Shown: positions 8,323 to 15,937 of the stretch, in pieces
Numbering within the stretch: position 1 is the stretch's first letter
Layout: each line of letters starts with the position of its first letter
Source: Bacteroidales bacterium
GTDB lineage: Bacteria > Bacteroidota > Bacteroidia > Bacteroidales > UBA932
NCBI GenBank assembly: GCA_017529425.1
Contig: JAFXNQ010000048.1
Location: forward strand, 1 to 58,651
Direction: 5' to 3'
Length of the DNA: 58,651 nt
Made by a program: the position numbers and the translations under genes
Notes under the pieces: generated by a model
The model's input: only the letters and a program-made list of their open reading frames with translations
The model's database searches: none
Told to the model about the DNA's origin: nothing

Positions 8323-8340
8323 GTGCCGTAAGTGGCGGGT

Positions 8341-8964
8341 TTACCTCTGGTCGATGATTTTCACGCCGGGATATTTGGCGGGATCGAAGGTAACTTCTTC
8401 TTCTGTTACGCCGATTACGACATTTTCAAGAGATACGGTGATGCCTTTCTCCTTGCATCTGTGGTAGATGGGGAGGTAAGTGGCTTTGCTCACAGCAAGC
8501 TGAATCTTCTTGGGATCGTCTTTATTGGTGTTGGTCTTGGATTTCTTGCCGGTCATATACCAGGCTTTGTCGTCCTCGCGTTCTATCTTGAGGTCGTAGT
8601 CACGGTCAAGGCCTTCGAGATGTTTGACCTCGCCGTCTTTGCTGTCGGAGGATTTTGTGTGATTCTTGATGGTGATGGTGTTCTCCGTCGGATCATATTT
8701 CCATTCGGTGTCGCTGTTGTACCAGGAGACGGGGGAGTCTTCTTTACCGAGAACTATTATTTTGTAGCTGTCGCCGAGAAGCCAGGTCCGCCCGCCGGCT
8801 TTGCCTATGATGGGTATGTTCAACACCAAATCAAAAGCCTGACCAAGGGTGTCGCCTTTGGCAAGTTCTTGTGACATTCTGGTTACTATCTCAGAAGGGG
8901 TCTGTGCCTTTACTGAGAAGGTTGCTGCAACTATAACGGCAGCAATTAAAAGGATTCGTTTCAT
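8341..8964 (-). CDS. Exported LolA-like protein
   Basis: A 207-residue protein with a Sec signal peptide (MKRILLIAAVIVAATFSVKAQ, cleavage likely after KAQ). The mature part is beta-rich with the pattern ...SWYNSDTEWKYDPTENTITI..., which resembles LolA-type periplasmic lipoprotein carriers (a groove-shaped half-barrel) common beside metabolic genes in Bacteroidota. No catalytic motif is seen. The ATG at 8964 is used; an upstream TTG at 8970 is less likely. It begins 22 nt after the purB stop codon and is probably co-transcribed with purB. The LolA assignment rests on overall pattern only; a generic secreted beta protein is the alternative. Confidence 0.8.
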   Translation of the reverse strand: MKRILLIAAVIVAATFSVKAQTPSEIVTRMSQELAKGDTLGQAFDLVLNIPIIGKAGGRTWLLGDSYKIIVLGKEDSPVSWYNSDTEWKYDPTENTITIKNHTKSSDSKDGEVKHLEGLDRDYDLKIEREDDKAWYMTGKKSKTNTNKDDPKKIQLAVSKATYLPIYHRCKEKGITVSLENVVIGVTEEEVTFDPAKYPGVKIIDQR

Positions 8965-8986
8965 TTTCAATAATTGGGTTTCTATA

Positions 8987-10330
8987 TCAAAGTCCTGTGT
9001 AGGATTCCGGGGATATTGCCCGCAGCTCTGCTTTGACGCTGTCGCTCACCTCGAGAGTTTCGATGAATCGGGCTATGGTCTCGCGGCTGACGCCTTCGCC
9101 GGTGCGGGTGAGGGCCTTGAGAGTCTCGTAGGGATTGGGATAGCCCTCGCGGCGGAGTATGGTCTGGATGGCTTCTGCCACCACTGCCCAGTTGTTCTCC
9201 AAATCAGCGGCGAGCTTGCTCTCGTTGAGTATGAGTTTGCCGAGCCCCTTCTTAAGAGATGCCAGGGCGATGAGAGAATGAGCTACCGGTACTCCCACAT
9301 TGCGAAGTACAGTGGAGTCGGTGAGGTCGCGCTGCAGGCGGCTGATGGGGAGTTTCTCTGCCAGATGGCGATATACGGCGTTTGCTACGCCCAGGTTGCC
9401 CTCTGCATTCTCAAAGTCTATGGGGTTGACCTTGTGCGGCATTGCCGAGGAACCCACCTCGCCGGCAACGACCCTCTGGCGGAAATACTCCATGGAGATG
9501 TAGGTCCAGATATCGCGGCAGAGGTCCATCAGTATGGTATTGATGCGTGCCAGGCAGTCGAACAGGGCCGCCAGGTTGTCATAATGCTCAATCTGGGTGG
9601 TGGGCCAGGAGCGTTTCAAAGCGAGTTTATCATTTACAAACCGGTCGCCAAAAGCCTTCCAGTCGATGGCGGGATAGGCCACATGGTGGGCGTTCATATT
9701 GCCGGTGGCGCCGCCGAACTTTGCGGGATAGGTGCATGCTTCCAGCTGCCGGCGCTGCTCTGCCAGGCGGGCGGCGAAGACGCCAAACTCTTTGCCCAGA
9801 CGGGTGGGGGAGGCGGGCTGTCCATGGGTGCGGGCCAGCATCGGAACATCTTTCCACTGTTGCTCAAACCCCTCGATAATGCCGCAAACCTCGTCCAGTG
9901 CGGGCAGGAACACATCTGAAATGCCCTCTTTCAAAGAGAGCGGCACGCTGGTGTTGTTGATGTCCTGCGAAGTGAGGCCAAAGTGGACGAACTCACCAAA
10001 GCGGGCGTCAATGCCCAGCGCTGCGAATTTCTTCTTGATGAAGTATTCCACCGCCTTGACATCGTGGTTGGTAGTGCGCTCAATCTCTTTCACCGCGGCG
10101 GCATCGTCCTCTGAAAAATCGCCGTAGATAGCGCGCAAATCGGCAAACCGGCTATGGTCAAATCCCGCCAGTTGAGGCAGGGGAATCTCGCAAAGCGCTA
10201 TGAAATACTCTATCTCTACCTTTACGCGGTAGCGGATAAGGGCAAATTCAGAGAAGTACTGTTCCAGTTTTTCTGTTTTTGACTGATAGCGGCCGTCTAT
10301 TGGGGATACGGCGGTGAGCGGAGTTAACAT
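8987..10330 (-). CDS. purB: Adenylosuccinate lyase
   Basis: Cleaves SAICAR and adenylosuccinate, releasing fumarate, in purine synthesis. The 447-residue protein belongs to the fumarase/aspartase superfamily: it carries the flexible-loop signature SSAMPHKVNPIDFENAEG with the catalytic Ser, the HFGLTSQDINNT region, and ARTHGQPASPT. Length fits the E. coli-like branch of PurB. The start MLTPLTAVSPIDGRYQ matches family N-termini. Its -7 promoter lies 29 nt upstream, back to back with the dipeptidyl peptidase promoter. Confidence 0.97.
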   Translation of the reverse strand: MLTPLTAVSPIDGRYQSKTEKLEQYFSEFALIRYRVKVEIEYFIALCEIPLPQLAGFDHSRFADLRAIYGDFSEDDAAAVKEIERTTNHDVKAVEYFIKKKFAALGIDARFGEFVHFGLTSQDINNTSVPLSLKEGISDVFLPALDEVCGIIEGFEQQWKDVPMLARTHGQPASPTRLGKEFGVFAARLAEQRRQLEACTYPAKFGGATGNMNAHHVAYPAIDWKAFGDRFVNDKLALKRSWPTTQIEHYDNLAALFDCLARINTILMDLCRDIWTYISMEYFRQRVVAGEVGSSAMPHKVNPIDFENAEGNLGVANAVYRHLAEKLPISRLQRDLTDSTVLRNVGVPVAHSLIALASLKKGLGKLILNESKLAADLENNWAVVAEAIQTILRREGYPNPYETLKALTRTGEGVSRETIARFIETLEVSDSVKAELRAISPESYTGL

Positions 10331-10359
10331 ATTTTCAGAATAATGTTAGAAATGAGCCC

Positions 10360-10367
10360 CAAAGTTA
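10360..10367 (-). promoter_or_regulatory. -7 promoter element of purB
   Basis: TAACTTTG on the minus strand, 29 nt before the purB ATG. No clear -33 box. Confidence 0.6.
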
Positions 10368-10368
10368 C

Positions 10369-10376
10369 TATTTTTG
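10369..10376 (+). promoter_or_regulatory. -7 promoter element of the dipeptidyl peptidase III gene
   Basis: TATTTTTG, 22 nt before the ATG at 10399, one base away from the opposing purB -7 element. Confidence 0.55.
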
Positions 10377-10398
10377 ACAACACTAATTATTGATTTTT

Positions 10399-12390
10399 AT
10401 GAGAAACCTTACAATTATGGCTGTAGCAACTGCAATGTGTGCTCTGTTTTCTGCCTGCAACCGCGACCAGAAGCAGGGCGATTTCAAGTATTGTGTGGAC
10501 GAGTTTGCCGACATCGGTGTGATCAAGTATCAGATTCCCGATTGGGACTCGCTCTCGCTGCAGGAGAAGGAGTATGTCTATTATCTGGCGGAAGCTGCCA
10601 AGTATGGCCGTGACATTATCTGGGCGCAGAATTACCAGTATAACCTGCCTATCCGCAAGGCCTTGGAGACCATCATCAAAGATTATAAAGGTGAGCGCGA
10701 AGGGGAGCAGTGGGAACAGTTTCTGGTATATGCCAAGCGCGTCTTTTTCTCTAACGGAATACACCACCATTATGGCGAGCATAAGTTTTTCCCCGATTGC
10801 GGGCGCGACTACATGGCGGGTCTTTTTACCGCCTGCGGCCTTAATGGCGACCTGGTAGAGATTATCTATAACCCCGACATCGCCCCCGTGCGCAAATATC
10901 AGGGTACCGACAAGGATATTATCCTGGCCTCTGCCAACCATCTCTATGAGGGTGTGACCCAGGCCGAGGCGGAGAAGTTCTATGCCGATATGGAGGATCC
11001 CGCCGACCCGCACCCCATCTCTTATGGTCTGAACAGCAGGCTGATTAAGGATGCTGACGGTAAGCTGGTTGAGCTGAAATATACCACCGGTGGCCTTTAC
11101 GGAGAGGCGCTCACCAAGATTTGCGAGAATCTGGAGCGCGCTGCCCAGGTGGCGCAGAACGACGTCCAGAAGCAGACTATAGCAGACCTGGTGGATTATT
11201 TCCGCACCGGCGACCTGCGTACCTGGGATAAATACAGCGTAGAGTGGGCCGATGACACGGTTTCCAGAGTCGATTTCATCAACGGATTCATAGAGGTTTA
11301 CGGCGACCCGCTGGGTCTGAAGGGCAACTTTGAGGCAATGGTCAATTTCAAGGACATCGAGGCTTCCCGCCGCACCGAGATAATCAGCGCCAATGCGCAG
11401 TGGTTCGAGGATAACTCGCCGATAGATGACCGGTTCAAGAAAGCCAAGGTGAAGGGCGTATCCGCAAAGGTTATCAACGCTGCGGTGATTGCGGGGGATA
11501 CATATCCCTCCACCGCTATCGGTATCAACCTGCCTAACGCCGACTGGATCCGCAAGGAGCACGGCAGCAAGTCGGTGACAATAGCCAATATAACTGAGGC
11601 TTACGACAAGGCGAGCCTGGAGAAACCCAACAGCGCGCTGGCGGAGTTTGCATGGGACGATGCAGAGCGTACCCGCATAAAGAAGTACGGTTATATCACC
11701 AGCAACCTGCACACCGACCTGCACGAGTGTCTGGGTCACGGCTCCGGCCAGTTGCTGGAAGGTACAAACCCCAATGCCCTTAAGGAGTACAGTTCTACTC
11801 TGGAGGAGGCGCGTGCCGACCTGTTCGCCCTCTATTATCTGGCAGATCCTAAGCTTCTGGAACTGGGCCTTCTCACCGACCCCGAGGCTTACAAGGCAGA
11901 ATACGACAGCTATATCCGCAACGGTATCTTCACCCAGTTTACCCGCATCGAGTTGGGTAAGCAGAACACAGAGGCTCACATGCAGAACCGCAAACTCATT
12001 GCCGACTGGTGCTTTGAGAAAGGCGCAGCAGACAATGTGATTGAGATGAAGCAGCGCGACGGCAAGACCTATTTCGTCATAAACGATTATGAGGCGCTGC
12101 GCGGCCTGTTTGCCGATTTGCTGGCAGAGATTCAGCGCATCAAGAGTGAGGGCGATTATGCTGCCGGCCGCGACCTTGTAGAGAAGTATGCGGTGAATAT
12201 CGATCCGTTCCTGCATAAAGAGGTGCTGCAGCGCTACGCAGCCCTGGACCTGAAACCCTACCGCGGCTTCGTGAACCCCTCCATCGTGCCCGTAGTTAAG
12301 AAGGGCAAGGTAGTGGACTACCGCATCGAATATTGCGACGACTTCCTGGCCCAGCAACTGGAATACGGCGAGAAGTATGCAACGCTATAA
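10399..12390 (+). CDS. Dipeptidyl peptidase III, lipoprotein (peptidase family M49)
   Basis: Zinc aminopeptidase that removes dipeptides from oligopeptide N-termini. The 663-residue protein has the bacterial M49 zinc motif HECLGH (residues 442-447; HELLGH in eukaryotes) and the second zinc-ligand motif EEARAD (about 469-474). A lipoprotein signal peptide with lipobox LFSAC near residue 17-20 predicts attachment to an envelope membrane, probably facing the periplasm. The ATG at 10399 is chosen over an in-frame TTG at 10390 because it starts the signal peptide. It is a single gene, followed by a non-coding gap. Confidence 0.96.
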   Translation: MRNLTIMAVATAMCALFSACNRDQKQGDFKYCVDEFADIGVIKYQIPDWDSLSLQEKEYVYYLAEAAKYGRDIIWAQNYQYNLPIRKALETIIKDYKGEREGEQWEQFLVYAKRVFFSNGIHHHYGEHKFFPDCGRDYMAGLFTACGLNGDLVEIIYNPDIAPVRKYQGTDKDIILASANHLYEGVTQAEAEKFYADMEDPADPHPISYGLNSRLIKDADGKLVELKYTTGGLYGEALTKICENLERAAQVAQNDVQKQTIADLVDYFRTGDLRTWDKYSVEWADDTVSRVDFINGFIEVYGDPLGLKGNFEAMVNFKDIEASRRTEIISANAQWFEDNSPIDDRFKKAKVKGVSAKVINAAVIAGDTYPSTAIGINLPNADWIRKEHGSKSVTIANITEAYDKASLEKPNSALAEFAWDDAERTRIKKYGYITSNLHTDLHECLGHGSGQLLEGTNPNALKEYSSTLEEARADLFALYYLADPKLLELGLLTDPEAYKAEYDSYIRNGIFTQFTRIELGKQNTEAHMQNRKLIADWCFEKGAADNVIEMKQRDGKTYFVINDYEALRGLFADLLAEIQRIKSEGDYAAGRDLVEKYAVNIDPFLHKEVLQRYAALDLKPYRGFVNPSIVPVVKKGKVVDYRIEYCDDFLAQQLEYGEKYATL

Positions 12391-12400
12391 GACTTCTTTA

Positions 12401-12431
12401 TTTGTAGGAATGAGAATGATTACTATCTTTG
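12401..12431 (+). promoter_or_regulatory. Complete -33/-7 promoter of the candidate ncRNA
   Basis: The -33 TTTG (12401-12404) and -7 TATCTTTG (12424-12431) are separated by 19 nt, one of the best promoter matches in the window. No protein gene follows it on this strand, since proA runs the other way; it must drive a non-coding transcript. Confidence 0.85.
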
Positions 12432-12434
12432 CAT

Positions 12435-12608
12435 AAACACCCGAAAGGGGCTGTGTTTTGCAAATATTGAACAGCCCCACGGATAGATGGTTACCGTTTA
12501 ATTATGATAATCACTATCCGAATAAGGAATAGTTTGAACATAACGTTCATAAAAGGAGGATTCGGGTACCTTCCCATTAGGGGTCGGCTTGTCCGGCTCC
12601 TTTTGTTT
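12435..12608 (+). ncRNA. Candidate stand-alone structured RNA, about 175 nt
   Basis: Identity not recognised; 6S-type RNA is one possibility. It starts just after a strong promoter and holds four hairpins in a row: GGGGCTGT 12447-12454 with ACAGCCCC 12471-12478; CGGATAG 12480-12486 with CTATCCG 12514-12520, extended inward by TGGTTA with TAATCA; TGAAC 12535-12539 with GTTCA 12545-12549; and AAAAGGAG 12551-12558 with CTCCTTTT 12597-12604, which with the following TTTTGTTTT works as a terminator. The 5' end (AAACA, then AAAGGGGC after a CCCG bulge) can also pair with the 3' end (GCTCCTTT, then TGTTT), a closing stem as in 6S RNA that would compete with the outer hairpins. There is no SRP or tmRNA signature. 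Confidence 0.6.
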
Positions 12609-12772
12609 TGCACTATTACTTCTATTTTTCGAGTGTAAGCAAAGAGCTGACAAGTATGTCAGCGGCAAATATATATGCAGAATATGCCTTCAACTGCGAC
12701 AAATTCTCAAAATCTCAGATTTTGACGCAGGAAAACTATTTAGAAAAAGAAGTATTTTTTGAAAAACAGCAC

Positions 12773-14017
12773 TTACCACCTTACCTGGCCGTTGCCGCGG
12801 ATGATGTATTTGTAGGTGGTGAGTTCCGGGAGGGCCATGGGACCGCGGGCATGGAGTTTCTGGGTGCTGATGACGATCTCTGCGCCAAATCCAAACTGGG
12901 CGCCGTCGGTGAAGGCGGTGGAGACATTGACATACACGCATGCGGCATCGACCCTGGCGGTGAACATGTCGGCGGTCTCCTGGTCGCGGGTAACGATGCT
13001 CTCGCTGTGGCCGCTCCCGTAGCGGGCAATGTGCGCTATAGCCTCTTCCACGCCGGTTACTGTGCGGATGCTCATCTTATAGTCCAGCCATTCCCGGCCA
13101 AAGTCATCTTCAGTGGCGTGTTGCAGCAACTCTGCGGGGTATTTCCCGGCAAGTGCCGCGAAGGACTCTTCGTCGGCATAAATTATGACGTTGCTATCGG
13201 AGAGACGCTTGCAGATTTCGGGCAGGTCGGCGAGCCTGTCGCGTGCAATCAGCAGGCAGTCGAGGGCGTTGCATACGCTCACGCGGCGGGTCTTGGCGTT
13301 GTAAACAATCTCCTTGCCCATAGAGGTGTTGCCGTCTGAATCGAAGTAGGTATGGCATACCCCGGCACCGGTCTCAATCACCGGTACGGTGGCGCTCTGG
13401 CGCACGAAATTGATCAGGGAAGAGCTTCCACGGGGGATGATGACATCAATCAGGCCGTTGGCGTGGAGCATCTCTGATGATGCTTCGCGCCCTGTGGGCA
13501 GCAGGGTGCAGGCTTCGCGAGGGAGGCCGCTGAGCACCAGCACGTCGCGGATAACATCGGAAATTGCGCGGTTGGAGGTGTCGGCTTCGTGACCCCCTTT
13601 GAGAACAGCTACGTTGCCGCTCTTGAAGCACAGCCCAAAGACATCGGCTGTCACATTGGGCCTGGCCTCATAGATGACGCCCACTACGCCGAAAGGGACG
13701 CTCACCTTGTCTATCTGCATCCCGTTGGGACGGACGCGACTGTCCAGAATTTTGCCCAGGGGAGAAGAGAGACCGGCAACCGCACGCATATCGGAGGTGA
13801 TGCCGGCTATCCTTTCCGGGGTCAGTTTGAGCCGGTCGTACTTGGGGTCTTCCGGATTCATCCTGAACAGATCCTCCTTGTTGGCGTTCAGTATATAACG
13901 CGTATTGGCGTCGATAGCGTCGGCCACCTGCAGCAGCACCTTGCTACGCTGATGGTCGCTAAGGCCCGCAATGGTGCCGGCAGCCTCTTTGGCCTGTGAA
14001 AGTATATCCTGGATCAT
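12773..14017 (-). CDS. proA: Glutamate-5-semialdehyde dehydrogenase (gamma-glutamyl phosphate reductase)
   Basis: Second step of proline synthesis: NADPH-dependent reduction of gamma-glutamyl phosphate to the semialdehyde. The 414-residue protein shows the aldehyde dehydrogenase-type fold with the ProA signature: [39 protein letters not shown], and the catalytic cysteine in [12 protein letters not shown]. The start at 14017 ([14 protein letters not shown]) is chosen because ATGA overlaps the proB stop codon; longer upstream readings are proB sequence in another frame. It is the last gene of the proC-proB-proA operon. Confidence 0.97.
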   Translation of the reverse strand: MIQDILSQAKEAAGTIAGLSDHQRSKVLLQVADAIDANTRYILNANKEDLFRMNPEDPKYDRLKLTPERIAGITSDMRAVAGLSSPLGKILDSRVRPNGMQIDKVSVPFGVVGVIYEARPNVTADVFGLCFKSGNVAVLKGGHEADTSNRAISDVIRDVLVLSGLPREACTLLPTGREASSEMLHANGLIDVIIPRGSSSLINFVRQSATVPVIETGAGVCHTYFDSDGNTSMGKEIVYNAKTRRVSVCNALDCLLIARDRLADLPEICKRLSDSNVIIYADEESFAALAGKYPAELLQHATEDDFGREWLDYKMSIRTVTGVEEAIAHIARYGSGHSESIVTRDQETADMFTARVDAACVYVNVSTAFTDGAQFGFGAEIVISTQKLHARGPMALPELTTYKYIIRGNGQVRW

Positions 14018-15093
14018 ATCTGCTCGATATAAAGATAATCGTAGTGTATAAACTCCCTTGCGTTGCGGCGGCCCATCTGGCTGCGGACGGTGTCGGCGTC
14101 GCAATTGGCTTTGCCAACCGCAATGCAGCGCCCGTCGGGGTCGAGAATCTTCACGATATCGTCCTTTTCAAAGTCCCCTTCCACGGCTGTTATGCCGACC
14201 GGGAGGAGCGATGTGGCGCCGTCACCCAGAAGTGCTTCGGCCGCCCCGGCGTTGACGGTGACGCTGCCCTTTGCGAACCCGCCGCTGTGGGCTATCCACA
14301 TCTTGACGCCGGAAATAGGCTTCTCCGCCGCCCTGAAGAGGGTGTAGGGGAGGTCGCTGCTGCCCGCTGCAACGGCGTTCAGGATGCCGTCCCGCTTGCC
14401 GCACGCAATGGCCACCGGAATCCCCTCCAGCGCCAGTTTGCGGGCGATTGCATATTTGGTGCGCATCCCGCCGCGGCCGCGCGACGATTTGGTGCCGAGT
14501 ATGAACTGCTCTGCCTCATCGCTGCCGGGGGCTATCTCGCGAATCAGTTCGCTTCCGGGTTCGCTGGGGTCGCCGGTAAAGATGCCGTCTACATCAGAGA
14601 GGATAATCAGCATGCGGGCCTCCATCATTGTGGCCACCATCCCGGAGAGTTCGTCGTTATCTGTAAACATCAACTCCGTGAGGGAGATGGTGTCGTTCTC
14701 ATTTACGATGGGGATAACTCCCGCCGAGAGCATCACCTCCATGCAGTGCTTCTGGTTGAGGTAATGATGACGTGTAGAGAGCCCCTCTTTGGTGGTGAGC
14801 ACCTGTCCGCACTCCAGGCCGCGCTCCTTAAATAGCTGGTAATAGGTGTGCATCAGCTTGGTCTGACCCACGGCAGAGAAGAGCTGACGGGCCGATACGG
14901 TGTCCAGCGGAGCGCTTACATTAAGCGAATCACGTCCGAACGCCACTGCACCGGATGAGATCATTATCACCTCGATCCCCTGCCGGCGAAGGTCGCACAC
15001 CTGGTCTACCAGCGCCGAGATGCGGGTAAAATCGATGCTCCCGTCGCGGCGGGTGAGCACATTGCTGCCTATCTTTATCGCTATGCGGTCCAT
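14014..15093 (-). CDS. proB: Glutamate 5-kinase with PUA domain
   Basis: First, normally proline-inhibited step of proline synthesis: ATP-dependent phosphorylation of glutamate. The 359-residue protein has the amino acid kinase domain (about 1-250: [47 protein letters not shown]-like [26 protein letters not shown]) and a C-terminal PUA domain (about 270-345), as in E. coli ProB. It starts 6 nt after proC and overlaps proA by 4 nt (ATGA), indicating coupled translation. Confidence 0.97.
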   Translation of the reverse strand: MDRIAIKIGSNVLTRRDGSIDFTRISALVDQVCDLRRQGIEVIMISSGAVAFGRDSLNVSAPLDTVSARQLFSAVGQTKLMHTYYQLFKERGLECGQVLTTKEGLSTRHHYLNQKHCMEVMLSAGVIPIVNENDTISLTELMFTDNDELSGMVATMMEARMLIILSDVDGIFTGDPSEPGSELIREIAPGSDEAEQFILGTKSSRGRGGMRTKYAIARKLALEGIPVAIACGKRDGILNAVAAGSSDLPYTLFRAAEKPISGVKMWIAHSGGFAKGSVTVNAGAAEALLGDGATSLLPVGITAVEGDFEKDDIVKILDPDGRCIAVGKANCDADTVRSQMGRRNAREFIHYDYLYIEQI

Positions 15094-15099
15094 GCGGAA

Positions 15100-15885
15100 T
15101 TATTTGCTCTGGCTGGCTTTCAGGCCGGCAATGACTGCGTTGCTGAAGCCCTGCTCTTCCATCTTGTTGAGGCCTTTGATGGTGATGCCGCCCGGGGTGG
15201 TGACTTTGTCAATTTCCTCCTCGGGGTTTGCACCGGTGGCTGCAAGCAGGTCAACTGCGCCCTTCATGGTGTTCATCACAATCCGCTGCGCATCCTTTGC
15301 TGGGAAACCGAGTTCCACGCCGCCTTCTGTTGCTGCGCGTACATAGCGCATGGCATATGCAATGCCACACGATGCCAGGGCAGTGCCGGCACTCATCTTA
15401 TCCTCCGGAATCAGCATCGCGCTGCCCAGTGCGTCAAACATCTCCACAACCTTTGCGGTACGCTCTTCTGAAGCGTTGAGCGCCGATACGAAGGTCATGC
15501 TGCTCCCCACCGCAATGGCGGTGTTGGGAATCACGCGGAACAGGGTGGCGTCGCTGCCCAGCCATTCGCTGAGCATGCTGAAAGTGATGCCGGCGGCTAT
15601 AACTATCAGGTTCTGCTTCTTGAGGTCCAGCAGGTCTTTGAAATCGGCCAGGGTGCTTTCAACCGCCCAGGGTTTTACCGCCAGCACTATGCAGTCGGCA
15701 CCCTTTACGGCTTCGCGGCTGCTGGTGGTGGTTTTGATGCCGGGGCAGGAGAGTTGCATACGCTCCAGTGAGCCGGTCATAATATCGCAGCAGGTCACGT
15801 CCCCCGCCGCCAGAATATTTTTAGAAATGAGGCCTCGCGCCACTGCGCCGCCAATATTTCCGGTTCCTATAAATGCTGCTTTCAT
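15100..15885 (-). CDS. proC: Pyrroline-5-carboxylate reductase
   Basis: Last step of proline synthesis: NAD(P)H reduction of pyrroline-5-carboxylate to proline. The 261-residue protein begins with a Rossmann motif MKAAFIGTGNIGGAVARGL and carries the ProC signature near the C-terminus (VTTPGGITIKGLNKMEEQGF) and IPNTAIAVGSSMT. It leads the operon, so that all enzymes from glutamate to proline come from one transcript in the order proC-proB-proA. A -7 element 4 nt upstream of the ATG implies a leaderless message. Confidence 0.97.
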   Translation of the reverse strand: MKAAFIGTGNIGGAVARGLISKNILAAGDVTCCDIMTGSLERMQLSCPGIKTTTSSREAVKGADCIVLAVKPWAVESTLADFKDLLDLKKQNLIVIAAGITFSMLSEWLGSDATLFRVIPNTAIAVGSSMTFVSALNASEERTAKVVEMFDALGSAMLIPEDKMSAGTALASCGIAYAMRYVRAATEGGVELGFPAKDAQRIVMNTMKGAVDLLAATGANPEEEIDKVTTPGGITIKGLNKMEEQGFSNAVIAGLKASQSK

Positions 15886-15889
15886 ACTG

Positions 15890-15897
15890 CAAAGTTA
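15890..15897 (-). promoter_or_regulatory. -7 promoter element of the proCBA operon
   Basis: TAACTTTG on the minus strand with only 4 nt (CAGT) to the proC ATG: a leaderless-transcript arrangement. No -33 box recognised. Confidence 0.65.
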
Positions 15898-15909
15898 TCT
15901 TTTTCTTCT

Positions 15910-15917
15910 TAAATTTG
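15910..15917 (+). promoter_or_regulatory. -7 promoter element of the GH78 gene
   Basis: TAAATTTG, 20 nt before the ATG at 15938, divergent from the proC promoter. Confidence 0.55.
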
Positions 15918-15937
15918 TCCGTATAATACAATTAATC

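Larger units (their letters stand above)
12391..12772. other. 382-nt gap between convergent genes
   Basis: No convincing coding sequence on either strand. It contains a complete promoter (12401-12431), a candidate structured RNA (12435-12608), a perfect 7-bp hairpin at 12646-12663, another perfect 7-bp hairpin at 12708-12724, and an A/T-rich stretch before the end of proA. The two small hairpins lie where a transcript leaving proA would run on the minus strand, but neither has a proper U tract there. Confidence 0.75.

Noticed and set aside
10387-12357. 656-codon open frame on the minus strand opposite the dipeptidyl peptidase III gene
   Set aside because: The plus strand has full M49 motifs. 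The antisense frame has no recognisable domain and arises from the codon bias of the real gene.
12411-12434. Short frame ATG-AGA-ATG over the ncRNA promoter
   Set aside because: Only nine codons or fewer, ends inside the promoter region, and there is no upstream signal.
12608-13339. Plus-strand frame beginning MSAANIYAEYAF downstream of the candidate ncRNA
   Set aside because: Most of it is antisense to proA, and the non-overlapping first 45 residues have no promoter of their own and show no domain.
15350-15937. N-terminal extension of the GH78 frame by 196 codons
   Set aside because: It runs antisense through proC; the signal peptide begins at 15938 and a -7 element lies just before it.
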